From Nocardia pneumoniae NBRC 100136 (GTDB taxonomy: Bacteria > Actinomycetota > Actinomycetes > Mycobacteriales > Mycobacteriaceae): 58,039 nt of DNA. The translations under genes were made by a program, and so were the position numbers. The notes below the pieces were generated by a model. The model was given only the letters and a program-made list of their open reading frames with translations, had not been told where the DNA came from and did no database searches. Below, piece by piece: positions 51,141 through 58,039 of the stretch. Numbering within the stretch: the stretch's first letter is position 1; the number at the start of each line of letters is the position of its first letter. Location: positions 1-58,039 of the forward strand of contig NZ_BAGF01000060.1 of NCBI RefSeq assembly GCF_000308755.1, given 5' to 3'.

Positions 51141-52658
51141 TCAGGCGCGGGCCGACGAGCTGGTGGACTGGGAGGGGGCGCTTCCGGACTGGGAGCGGCT
51201 GGCTTCGGCTTCGAGCACGAACGACTCGGCCTCCACCACGACATCGGAATCGGCGGCGACGCGGCCGACCGGGCGGCGCAGGAAGACCGCCCAGACCACC
51301 AGCGCGCAGACCACGTAGAAGGCCATGAACACCCAGAACGCGGTGGTCGCCGACTTGGTCGAGGCGTAGGAGGAGCGCAGCACCAGGTTGATGCCGACGC
51401 CGCCGAGCGCGCCGATGGCGCCGACGAAGCCGATGAGCGCGCCGGAGGTGTTCTGCGACCACGCGGCCCGCTCGGCGGGGGTGGCGTCCAGGCTCTTGGA
51501 CTTCGCCTCGAAGACCGAGGGGATGATCTTGGTGACCGATCCGTTGCCGATTCCGGACAGCACGAACAGCGTGATGAAGCCGATGACCAGCGCGGTCATC
51601 ACCGCACCGCTGGCCACGCCGTTGTTGCGGTCGGCCATCGTGCTGGCCACGCCGACCAGCACCGCGGCACCCATCATGGCGCCGAACACGTACAGCGTGA
51701 CCCGGCTACCGCCGATGCGGTCGGCCCACTTGCCGCCGTAGGGGCGGGCCAGCGAGCCGAGCAGCGGACCGAGGAACGCGATCTGCGCGGCGTGCAGCGT
51801 GGCCTGCGCGACGCTGTCGCCACCGGCCTTGAAGCTGATCTGCAGGATCTGGCCGAAGGCGAAGCTGTAGCCGATGAACGAGCCGAAGGTGCCGATGTAG
51901 AGGAACGCGATCGCCCAGGACTGCGGCACCTTCAGGGCGGTGATCATGTAGGACAGATCGGCCTTCTGGCCGGGCAGGTTGTCCATGAACAGCGCGGCGC
52001 CGAGCCCGGCGAGCACGACGAGCAGCAGGTAGACCGCGCAGATCAGCGAGGCGTAGCCGTTGCCGATGGTGGCGATCACCAGCAGGCCGATGAGCTGGAT
52101 CACCGGGACGCCGATGTTGCCGCCGCCCGCGTTCAGGCCGAGGGCCCAGCCCTTGAGCCGCTGCGGGTAGAAGGCGTTGATGTTCGTCATCGAGGAGGCG
52201 AAGTTGCCGCCGCCGAAGCCCGCGAACGCGGCGATCACCAGGAACGTCGTGTACGAGGTGCCGGGCTGGTTGATGAAGTACAGCGTCAACAGCGTCGGGA
52301 TGAGCAGCAGGGCCGCGCTGAACACGGTCCAGTTGCGCCCGCCGAAGCGCGCGGTCGCCACGGTGTAGGGAATGCGCAGGAACGCGCCGACCAGCGTGGG
52401 CATCGCGACCAGGAAGAACTTGCCCGCCGGATCGATGCCGAACTTGTCGGTGGGCATGAACAGCACCATCACCGACCAGATCGACCAGACCGAGAATCCG
52501 ACGTGCTCGGCGAAGACCGACCAGATCAAATTGCGCTTGGCGATGTCCTTGCCGCCTGCTTCCCAGGCCGCGACATCCTCGGCATCCCACTGCTCGATCT
52601 GCGGCCTGCGGATCTTCGTCCATAGCGCTTCCGAACGGTTACGCGTCAGCGTGCTCAA
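51141..52658 (-). CDS. narK: nitrate/nitrite transporter NarK (NarK3-like)
   Basis: Major-facilitator nitrate/nitrite transporter of 505 residues with about twelve transmembrane helices. Typical features are the start QWDAEDVAAWEAGGKDIAKRNL, FGGGNFASSMTNINAFYP and GGGNIGVPVIQL (nitrate signature) and FGSFIGYSFAFGQ. The C-terminal 25 residues are Ser-rich. The TTG start at 52658 is chosen for GGGAGG five bases before; an ATG at 52733 is in frame but would add noise. First gene of the nirBD operon; it imports the nitrate or nitrite used by NirBD. Confidence 0.92.
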   Translation of the reverse strand: MSTLTRNRSEALWTKIRRPQIEQWDAEDVAAWEAGGKDIAKRNLIWSVFAEHVGFSVWSIWSVMVLFMPTDKFGIDPAGKFFLVAMPTLVGAFLRIPYTVATARFGGRNWTVFSAALLLIPTLLTLYFINQPGTSYTTFLVIAAFAGFGGGNFASSMTNINAFYPQRLKGWALGLNAGGGNIGVPVIQLIGLLVIATIGNGYASLICAVYLLLVVLAGLGAALFMDNLPGQKADLSYMITALKVPQSWAIAFLYIGTFGSFIGYSFAFGQILQISFKAGGDSVAQATLHAAQIAFLGPLLGSLARPYGGKWADRIGGSRVTLYVFGAMMGAAVLVGVASTMADRNNGVASGAVMTALVIGFITLFVLSGIGNGSVTKIIPSVFEAKSKSLDATPAERAAWSQNTSGALIGFVGAIGALGGVGINLVLRSSYASTKSATTAFWVFMAFYVVCALVVWAVFLRRPVGRVAADSDVVVEAESFVLEAEASRSQSGSAPSQSTSSSARA

Positions 52659-52784
52659 CAGGGCCTCCCAAAGTCGGTTGGCCCCACGGTAGGAAATGGG
52701 TATTGCCGAAATGCTGCGCGAAATGACCGTCAAATCAACGGTTGCTCACGATTCCCGGTACGGCGGGGTGAGTTCCTAGTGAAT

Positions 52785-52821
52785 GTTTCGCGCATGTGAC
52801 ACAGCGGTTTCCGCGCGTGAC
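52785..52821 (-). promoter_or_regulatory. GlnR-type operator upstream of narK-nirBD
   Basis: Read on the minus strand: GTCAC, five bases, GAAAC, six bases, GTCAC, six bases, GAAAC. This matches the tandem a/b-site consensus of actinobacterial GlnR (gTnAC-n6-GaAAC-n6), with one spacer shorter by one. It lies 127 bases upstream of the narK start, in a 300-base gap (52659-52958) that holds no gene. GlnR activates nitrite-assimilation genes in Streptomyces and mycobacteria when nitrogen is scarce. Confidence 0.8.
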
Positions 52822-52958
52822 AAAGTGGCCGATCTCGAATTGGACGGCCCGTGAGGTGTGACGCGCGCTACCCGCCTCCGCGTATCGCCCACATCCTCAC
52901 CCGGTTCGCACAGCGGCGCAACCCGAGTTGTGAGATTTCGCGAAATAGGTAAGGAGGT

Positions 52959-54206
52959 TCAATTCCAGGTGTCTTCGAGCAGGCGAGGTTTGCAGGCTTG
53001 CCAGGCGCCGGTCAGCAACACGAGCACGGCGGCGCCGAGCATCGCGAAGGGAGCGAGCCACCCGCCGGTCGCCGTGCGCAGCATGCCGAACAGCAGCGGA
53101 CCCACACAGGCCACCGCGTAGCCGACGCCCTGGGTGAAGCCGGACAGCGCGGCCGACCCGCCCGGCGTGCGGGTGCGCAGGTTGATCAGCGTCAGCGCCA
53201 TCGGGAAGGTGCTCGGGCCGAGACCGAGCAGCACGACCCACAGGATCGGCGCGGACATCGGCGCGAGCAGCAGCCCGGCGAACGCGGTGAAGAACAGCAC
53301 CGCGCAGCCGACCACGACGGGGAACGGATTGCGGAACCGGGCGACCACGGTGGGCGCGGTCAGCGCGGCGACCAGGCCGACCACGGCGAACAGCCCCACC
53401 ATCGCCCCGCCGTACCCGGCGCTGGCACCCGCCTCGCCCAGGACCTTCGGCAGCCAGGTGAACATCGAGTAGGTGATCAGCGAGGTCATGCCGAACATGC
53501 CCGCCATGCCCCAGGCGATCGGCGAACGCCACACGCGTCCGGTGCGCGGCGCCTGCTCCGGTGCGGCGGTCCTGTCCGCGTCGTCACGTCCGCGCAGCAC
53601 CACCACCCACGGCACCGCCGCAGCGAAGCCGATCAGGGCCCACACCCCGAGCGAGACGCGCCATCCGTGCGCCTCGGCCACCGGCACCGCGGTGAAGGCG
53701 GGCACGACGGTGCCGAGTTGCACCATCACGATGTACAGCGAGCTGACCACCGCGAGGCGATCCGGGAAATACCGCTTCACCAGCGGCGGGATCACCACGT
53801 TGCCGATGCCCATGCCAGCGAGCGCGAGCGCGGAGAAGATCAGCAGCTCCACCGTGCCCGACATGAGCACGCGGATCAGCATGCCCGCGCCCGCCATCAG
53901 CATGGCGGTCAGCGCGGTGCGCTCCAGTCCGAGCCGGGTGGCCAGGATCGGGGTGAGCAGGCCGGACAGCGCGAACATGGCGGTCGGGATCATGCCGAAG
54001 ACGCCGACGACGGCGGTGCCGTAACCGATCTCGGCGCCGATCCGCTCGGCAAGCGGGCTGAACGCGGTGACGGCGACCCGCAGGGTGAGCGCGGACATCA
54101 CGATCGCGGCCAGTACCAGCAGGCGGCCCTCGGTCAGCGCACGTCGACGACGCTCGATCAGGACGGATTCCTGGCGAGGCACGATTTCGGGGAGGGTCGC
54201 AGTCAC
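52959..54206 (-). CDS. CynX/NimT family MFS transporter
   Basis: A 415-residue transporter with about twelve transmembrane segments. It matches the CynX/NimT group (2-nitroimidazole or cyanate type): LAAIVMSALTLRVAVTAFSPLAERIGAEIG, in parts, AGMGIGNVVIPPLVKRYFPDR and SLITYSMFTWLPKVLGEAG. The substrate is uncertain. GTG at 54206 is the likely start; an ATG at 54242 would enter the divergent regulator's region. The 65-bp gap to the GntR gene suggests that the regulator controls this transporter. Confidence 0.86.
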   Translation of the reverse strand: MTATLPEIVPRQESVLIERRRRALTEGRLLVLAAIVMSALTLRVAVTAFSPLAERIGAEIGYGTAVVGVFGMIPTAMFALSGLLTPILATRLGLERTALTAMLMAGAGMLIRVLMSGTVELLIFSALALAGMGIGNVVIPPLVKRYFPDRLAVVSSLYIVMVQLGTVVPAFTAVPVAEAHGWRVSLGVWALIGFAAAVPWVVVLRGRDDADRTAAPEQAPRTGRVWRSPIAWGMAGMFGMTSLITYSMFTWLPKVLGEAGASAGYGGAMVGLFAVVGLVAALTAPTVVARFRNPFPVVVGCAVLFFTAFAGLLLAPMSAPILWVVLLGLGPSTFPMALTLINLRTRTPGGSAALSGFTQGVGYAVACVGPLLFGMLRTATGGWLAPFAMLGAAVLVLLTGAWQACKPRLLEDTWN

Positions 54207-54271
54207 CGAGAAATCATAGGATGACCGGATGATGAGCGGCAATGATTTGTGATGGGCGGTACTCTGTCGAG

Positions 54272-54943
54272 GTGCAACCCGTCCGGCGCACCAGCCTCAT
54301 CGCCCAGGTCACCGAGCAGCTTCGGGCCGAAATCCGTTCCGGCCGTTGGCCGATCGGCTCGCGCATTCCCACCGAGCCGGAGCTCACCGAGCTCACCGGC
54401 ACCGGCCGCAATACTGTGCGCGAGGCCGTCCAGGCCCTCGTGCACGCGGGCATGCTGGAACGCCGCCAGGGCTCGGGCACCTATGTGATCGCCGCGTCCG
54501 ATCTCGGCGGCACCTTGGGCAAGTACTTCGCCGACGCCGAGGAACGCGACGTGCTGGAGCTGCGCCTCGCGCTGGACACCACCGCCGCCGCGCTGGCGGC
54601 CCGCCGCCGCGACGACACCGACATCGCGAACCTGCTGCGCCTGCTCGCCGAGCGCGACAAGGAATGGGACGAAGACCAGGCCGCCGCGATCGAGGCCGAC
54701 GTGCAACTGCACCGCGCGATCGTCGTCGCGAGCCACAACGCGGTGTACCTCGAGTTCTACGACTCGCTGCTGCCCATCATCGAACAGGTCATCCGGGCAC
54801 GGACCGCGAAGTCCGACGACTCCTATCCCGAAGAGCACGCGGCCCTGGTGCACGCGGTGATCGACGGCGATCCCGAACGGGCCGCGTCGGCGACACGATG
54901 CTTCCTCAATTCCCTCATCGCCGAATATCCGGACGCGCGATAA
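54272..54943 (+). CDS. FadR/GntR family transcriptional regulator
   Basis: A 223-residue regulator. The N-terminal winged helix (LIAQVTEQLRAEIRSGRWPIGSRIPTEPELTELTGTGRNTVREAVQAL, in parts) is followed by an FCD-type helical domain (RDVLELRLALDTTAAALAARR, DVQLHRAIVVASHNAVYLEFYDSLLP). Metal-binding residues of the FCD domain are likely Asp/His in DVQLHR and His in EEHAALVHAV. The GTG at 54272 gives the usual family opening (QPVRRTSL); an ATG at 54242 is in frame ten residues earlier. Divergent from the CynX/NimT transporter. Confidence 0.9.
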   Translation: MQPVRRTSLIAQVTEQLRAEIRSGRWPIGSRIPTEPELTELTGTGRNTVREAVQALVHAGMLERRQGSGTYVIAASDLGGTLGKYFADAEERDVLELRLALDTTAAALAARRRDDTDIANLLRLLAERDKEWDEDQAAAIEADVQLHRAIVVASHNAVYLEFYDSLLPIIEQVIRARTAKSDDSYPEEHAALVHAVIDGDPERAASATRCFLNSLIAEYPDAR

Positions 54944-55143
54944 CCTCGCGCGACCGGCGAGGTAACCAAGTGGTCACCATCGGAATCCGGGCAATGTGAG
55001 TTGGAATTGCCGGGAATGTCACCGAACGCCACGGGGACGCAACAACCGGCTCTTACCTTTGTCTCGACCGTAGCTAGGCACTCGATACCGCCGGCGGCGA
55101 CAGCCGCGATGAGGGCCGGTCGAGCCGAATCGAGAGGAAGCCG

Positions 55144-56625
55144 ATGACCGCCGTAGCAGCCACCGGCCAGCAGTCGCAGCCAACGACTTTCGAATACAAG
55201 AAACGCGGACGCTGGATCGACCACTGGGATCCGGACAACGCGAAATTCTGGGAATCCGGCGGCGCGAAGACCGCGCGCAAGAATTTGATCTTCTCCGTGT
55301 TCGCCGAGAACCTCGGCTTCAGCGTCTGGGTCATCTGGGGCACCGTGGTCACCAGCATGGGCGCCGCGGGCTTCGACTTCCTCGCCGGCCTCGGCAAGGG
55401 CAACCCCACTGCGGTGAGCAACGCGCTGCTGCTGACCTCGACCCCCACCCTGGTCGGCGCCGCGCTGCGCATTCCCTACACCTTCGCCATCCCCAAATTC
55501 GGTGGCCGGGCGTTCACCGCGTTCAGCGCGGCCATGCTGTTGCTCCCGACCATCGGACTGGCGTACTTCGTCAACCAGCCCGGCACGCCCATGTGGGTGT
55601 TCCTGCTGCTGGCCGCGCTGGCCGGCGTCGGCGGCGGCAACTTCTCCTCCTCGATGGCGAACATCTCGTTCTTCTTCCCCGAAGGGAAGAAGGGTGCGGC
55701 CCTCGGCATCAACGCGGCAGGCGGCAACCTCGGCGTCGCGCAAACCCAGCTGATCCTGCCGCTGCTGATCACCCTCGGCACCCACATCATGGCGAAGGAT
55801 CCCGGCGGCTACCGGTTCGGCATCACTCTGTCGGTGCTGGTCTGGATACCGTTCATCCTCATCGCCACGTTCGGCGCGCTGCGCTACATGGACAGCATCA
55901 GCACCGCGAAATCCGACGGCAAGTCCTACCGGCTGGCTCTCACCAGCCGGCACACCTGGGTGATGTCGTTCCTGTACATCGGCACCTTCGGCTCGTTCAT
56001 CGGGTTCTCCTTCGCCTTCCCCACCCTGATCAAGGCCAACTTCCCGGACCTGGCCAAGATCGGCTGGATCACCACGCTCGGTAACCTCGCCTTCCTCGGC
56101 GCGCTGGTCGGCTCGTTCAGCCGTCCGTTCGGCGGCTGGGTCTCCGACAAGGTCGGCGGCGCCAAGATCACCGCGTTCGTGTTCGGCGGCATGTCGGTCG
56201 CGGTCGCGCTCATCATGGTCGCGCTGGAACTGAAGAGCTTCCCGCTGTACCTGATCTCGTTCCTGCTGCTGTTCGTGCTCACCGGCATCGGCAACGGCTC
56301 CACCTACCGGATGATCCCGATGATCTTCAGCGCCCAGGCCAAGAAGTACGCCGCCGAACACGGCCTCGACATCACCGAGTCGGTGGCCTCGGCCAAGCGT
56401 CAGGCCGGCGCCGCCATCGGCGTGATCGGCGCGATCGGGGCTTCCGGCGGCTACCTGCTCCAGCAGGCGCTGCGCCTGTCGAACATCAACTTCGGCAGCA
56501 TGGCCCCCGCCTTCTGGGCCTACGCCGGGGCCTTCCTGGTCATGGCGGGCGTCACCTGGTGGTTCTACCTGCGGTCCTCGTTCGCCATTCAGCGCGTCCC
56601 CTCGCTGGCGTACGCGAACGTGTAA
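55144..56625 (+). CDS. narK: nitrate/nitrite transporter NarK, second copy
   Basis: A 493-residue transporter with about twelve transmembrane helices, related to but clearly different from the one at 51141. Features: RWIDHWDPDNAKFWESGG, GVGGGNFSSSMANISFFFPEGKKG and AAGGNLGVAQTQLILPLL (nitrate signatures), and FGSFIGFSFAFPTLIK. ATG at 55144 follows GAGAGGAAGCC. Upstream, GTAAC, six bases and GTCAC at 54962-54977 are two GlnR-like half-sites, but not a full box. A second copy may serve nitrate respiration with NarGHI. Confidence 0.93.
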   Translation: MTAVAATGQQSQPTTFEYKKRGRWIDHWDPDNAKFWESGGAKTARKNLIFSVFAENLGFSVWVIWGTVVTSMGAAGFDFLAGLGKGNPTAVSNALLLTSTPTLVGAALRIPYTFAIPKFGGRAFTAFSAAMLLLPTIGLAYFVNQPGTPMWVFLLLAALAGVGGGNFSSSMANISFFFPEGKKGAALGINAAGGNLGVAQTQLILPLLITLGTHIMAKDPGGYRFGITLSVLVWIPFILIATFGALRYMDSISTAKSDGKSYRLALTSRHTWVMSFLYIGTFGSFIGFSFAFPTLIKANFPDLAKIGWITTLGNLAFLGALVGSFSRPFGGWVSDKVGGAKITAFVFGGMSVAVALIMVALELKSFPLYLISFLLLFVLTGIGNGSTYRMIPMIFSAQAKKYAAEHGLDITESVASAKRQAGAAIGVIGAIGASGGYLLQQALRLSNINFGSMAPAFWAYAGAFLVMAGVTWWFYLRSSFAIQRVPSLAYANV

Positions 56626-56635
56626 CCGCCACAGC

Positions 56636-56665
56636 GTGTCCCGCGGTCCGGACCCCGCGGGACAC
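56636..56665 (+). terminator. hairpin downstream of narK
   Basis: GTGTCCCGCGG and CCGCGGGACAC, an exact 11-bp inverted repeat, flank an eight-base loop, ten bases after the stop. No T tract follows. Confidence 0.65.
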
Positions 56666-56720
56666 GGGCGCGACGGCCCGCCGTTCCCCTCCGGCAGGTC
56701 CCGCGCCCACCGCAAAGAGA

Positions 56721-56803
56721 CCGAACGTCCGCCTCGTCGCCCGGGTGATCCCGGGTCCGGCAACGGGTCCCGGCCTGCACCGGGACGATGGGCGGGCGTT
56801 CGG
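56721..56803 (+). ncRNA. candidate multi-stem structured RNA
   Basis: CCGAACGTCCGCC (56721-56733) pairs with GGCGGGCGTTCGG (56791-56803) with one wobble; inside lie CCCGGG-TGAT-CCCGGG (56740-56755) and GTCCCGG-CCTGCA-CCGGGAC (56767-56786). Together these make a three-way-junction layout, ending 175 bases before the IPT gene. It may be a terminator, a leader element or a chance fold of G/C-rich DNA. Confidence 0.35.
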
Positions 56804-56978
56804 TTTCGTCGTACCTGGGTCCGTACGGAGTGCGCACCCAAAACGGACAAAACCAGATCGGAGATACATTGCCCAGCAACTAGTCCCGGGGTGTTAATGG
56901 AAAGGGCGGGCCGCCAATCGAGTCGTGCACCAATCCGGTGCAGAGGAATTAGCACCACGGCAACGAGGAGGCTCCGCC

Positions 56979-58039
56979 ATGCCTACTATCACTTCCATTT
57001 CCCCCACGTCAGGGCCAACGACGGGGGGTACCAGCGTCACGATAACCGGCACCGGGTTCACCGGTCCGACCACCGTTCGATTCGGCAGTACGGCAACCAC
57101 TTTCACCATGAACTCCCCGACCCAGATCACGGCCATCGCGCCCGCTGGGTCGGCCGGTACCGTACAGGTCACCGTCACCACCGCGGCCGGAACCAGCAAC
57201 GGGGTCTCCTATACCTATCTCCCGGTTCCCTCCCTGAGCAGCGTCAGCCCCAGCCAAGGTTCCACCTCCGGCGGGACGACGGTCACACTCACCGGATCCG
57301 GCCTGACCGGAGTCACCGCGGTCAACTTCGGTGCCACACCGGCAACCTCGTTCACGGTCAACTCCGACACCCAGATCACCGCCGTCTCCCCTGCCGGGAG
57401 CGGGATCGTGTCGATCACCGTCACCGGACCGGGCGGCACCAGCAACCCGGTCACCTATGTCTACGTGGTGGTCCCGACCATCACTTCCATCTCCCCGACC
57501 GCAGGGCCCGCGGCGGGCGGCAACAGTGTCACGATCACCGGCAGCGACTTCACCGGCCCACTGACGGTACGGTTCGGCAGCACCGCAACGACTTTCACCG
57601 TCAACTCGCCGACACAGATCACGGCCACCGCCCCCGCCGGGTCGCCCGGCACGGTACAGGTCACCGTCACCGGCTCGGGTGGAACCAGCAACGGCGTCTC
57701 CTACACCTACGCCGGAGTTCCCAGCCTCACCTCGCTCAACCCGAGTTCGGGGCCGGTCACCGGCGGCACAACGGTCGTCATCACCGGCACCGGACTGTCC
57801 ACCACCAGCGCGGTCAACTTCGGTGGCACACCGGCGACCTCGTTCACGGTCAACTCCAACACGCAGGTCACAGCAGTCGCTCCCGCAGGGACAGGGACGG
57901 TACAGGTCACCGTCACCACTGCCGGTGGCACCAGCAACGGACTCTCCTACACCTATGTCGCCGTGCCCACGCTGACCTCGGTGGCGCCGAACTCGGGGCC
58001 AGCCGCGGGCGGAACGACGGTAGTCCTGACCGGAACGGG
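56979..58039 (+). CDS. IPT/TIG repeat protein (cut by right edge)
   Basis: At least 353 codons of a protein made of IPT/TIG immunoglobulin-like domains. The start is clear: ATG at 56979 with AGGAGG eight bases upstream. Directly after the Met, the first unit begins PTITSISPTSGPTTGGTSVT; each unit ends with a strand like GTSNGVSYTY. Four full units and one partial unit are seen, each exactly 82 residues. There is no signal peptide, so export, if any, uses another route or the protein stays inside. IPT domains serve as surface adhesin stalks in many bacteria. Thr, Ser, Gly and Val dominate; no cysteine or catalytic motif appears. Confidence 0.9.
   Translation, partial: MPTITSISPTSGPTTGGTSVTITGTGFTGPTTVRFGSTATTFTMNSPTQITAIAPAGSAGTVQVTVTTAAGTSNGVSYTYLPVPSLSSVSPSQGSTSGGTTVTLTGSGLTGVTAVNFGATPATSFTVNSDTQITAVSPAGSGIVSITVTGPGGTSNPVTYVYVVVPTITSISPTAGPAAGGNSVTITGSDFTGPLTVRFGSTATTFTVNSPTQITATAPAGSPGTVQVTVTGSGGTSNGVSYTYAGVPSLTSLNPSSGPVTGGTTVVITGTGLSTTSAVNFGGTPATSFTVNSNTQVTAVAPAGTGTVQVTVTTAGGTSNGLSYTYVAVPTLTSVAPNSGPAAGGTTVVLTGT
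56982..58039 (+). repeat. 246-bp tandem repeats of the IPT gene
   Basis: Units begin at 56982, 57228, 57474, 57720 and 57966, exactly 246 bases apart. Units 1 and 3 resemble each other most (VRFGSTATTFT), as do units 2 and 4 (VNFG.TPATSFT), so the pattern is A-B-A-B and the pair was probably duplicated as a 492-base block. Confidence 0.9.

Noticed and set aside
48982..51318. A 778-codon plus-strand open frame opposite nirB
   Set aside because: Same shadow effect; nirB has complete cofactor motifs.
54961..54978. GGTAACCAAGTGGTCACC as a GlnR or FadR operator
   Set aside because: Only two a-type half-sites with no GAAAC partners, so it is noted but not called.

Overview
The window looks like chromosome from a high-GC, mycolic-acid-containing actinobacterium, most likely Nocardia or a close relative. 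Three things support this: a helicase-nuclease gene (adnA), a LipV-type hydrolase and an alkyltransferase-like gene arranged as Rv3202c-Rv3203-Rv3204 are in Mycobacterium tuberculosis; an antigen-85-type mycolyltransferase-like esterase; and a narK-nirB-nirD-HemD/HTH-chelatase block that matches the M. tuberculosis Rv0252-Rv0261c neighbourhood.

Layout. 1-6.2 kb: adnA (cut by the left edge), lipV, an alkyltransferase-like protein, a two-domain VOC protein and a MobA-MoeA fusion for molybdenum cofactor synthesis. 6.2-7.5 kb: an A/T-rich gap, a tiny basic protein and a DUF1330 protein. 7.5-10.5 kb: a compact methionine-salvage operon (fused mtnA-mtnB, mtnD, mtnC). 10.6-11.4 kb: an orphan gene of foreign-looking composition, closed by a strong hairpin. 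11.5-18.96 kb: an accessory cluster on the minus strand with a GalE-like epimerase, an FGE-fold protein without the catalytic cysteines, a ThiS/MoaD-like sulfur carrier ending in Gly-Gly, a UDP-xylose-synthase-like reductase, a nucleotide-sugar 6-dehydrogenase, a PIG-L deacetylase and two small unknowns, divergent from an HTH-TPR regulator. This is the best candidate for an undescribed system. 19.1-21.1 kb: an HxlR regulator with a partner gene and a divergent SnoaL-like gene.

21.7-28.7 kb: narGHJI, the respiratory nitrate reductase, ending in a textbook terminator; it needs the molybdenum cofactor whose synthesis the MobA-MoeA fusion serves. 28.8-29.3 kb: a RelE/Phd-type toxin-antitoxin pair. 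29.6-35.1 kb: a ten-gene gas-vesicle operon with overlapping reading frames, led by two actinomycete-type accessory genes. 35.2-46.0 kb: mixed single genes (cupin, P450 lacking the ExxR motif, Tat-exported phosphatase, TfoX-like protein, orphan TrbL/VirB6-like membrane protein, mycolyltransferase-like esterase, SDR, GlxA-type regulator, unknown).

46.1-52.8 kb: the nitrite-assimilation operon narK-nirB-nirD-HemD/HTH-sirohydrochlorin chelatase, preceded by a clear GlnR-type operator; the last two products probably serve siroheme supply for NirB. 52.9-56.6 kb: a CynX/NimT transporter, a divergent FadR-type regulator and a second narK. 56.6-58.0 kb: a hairpin, a potential multi-stem RNA and the start of a protein built from exact 82-residue IPT/TIG repeats, cut by the right edge. 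No rRNA, tRNA, CRISPR array or insertion sequence was recognised.
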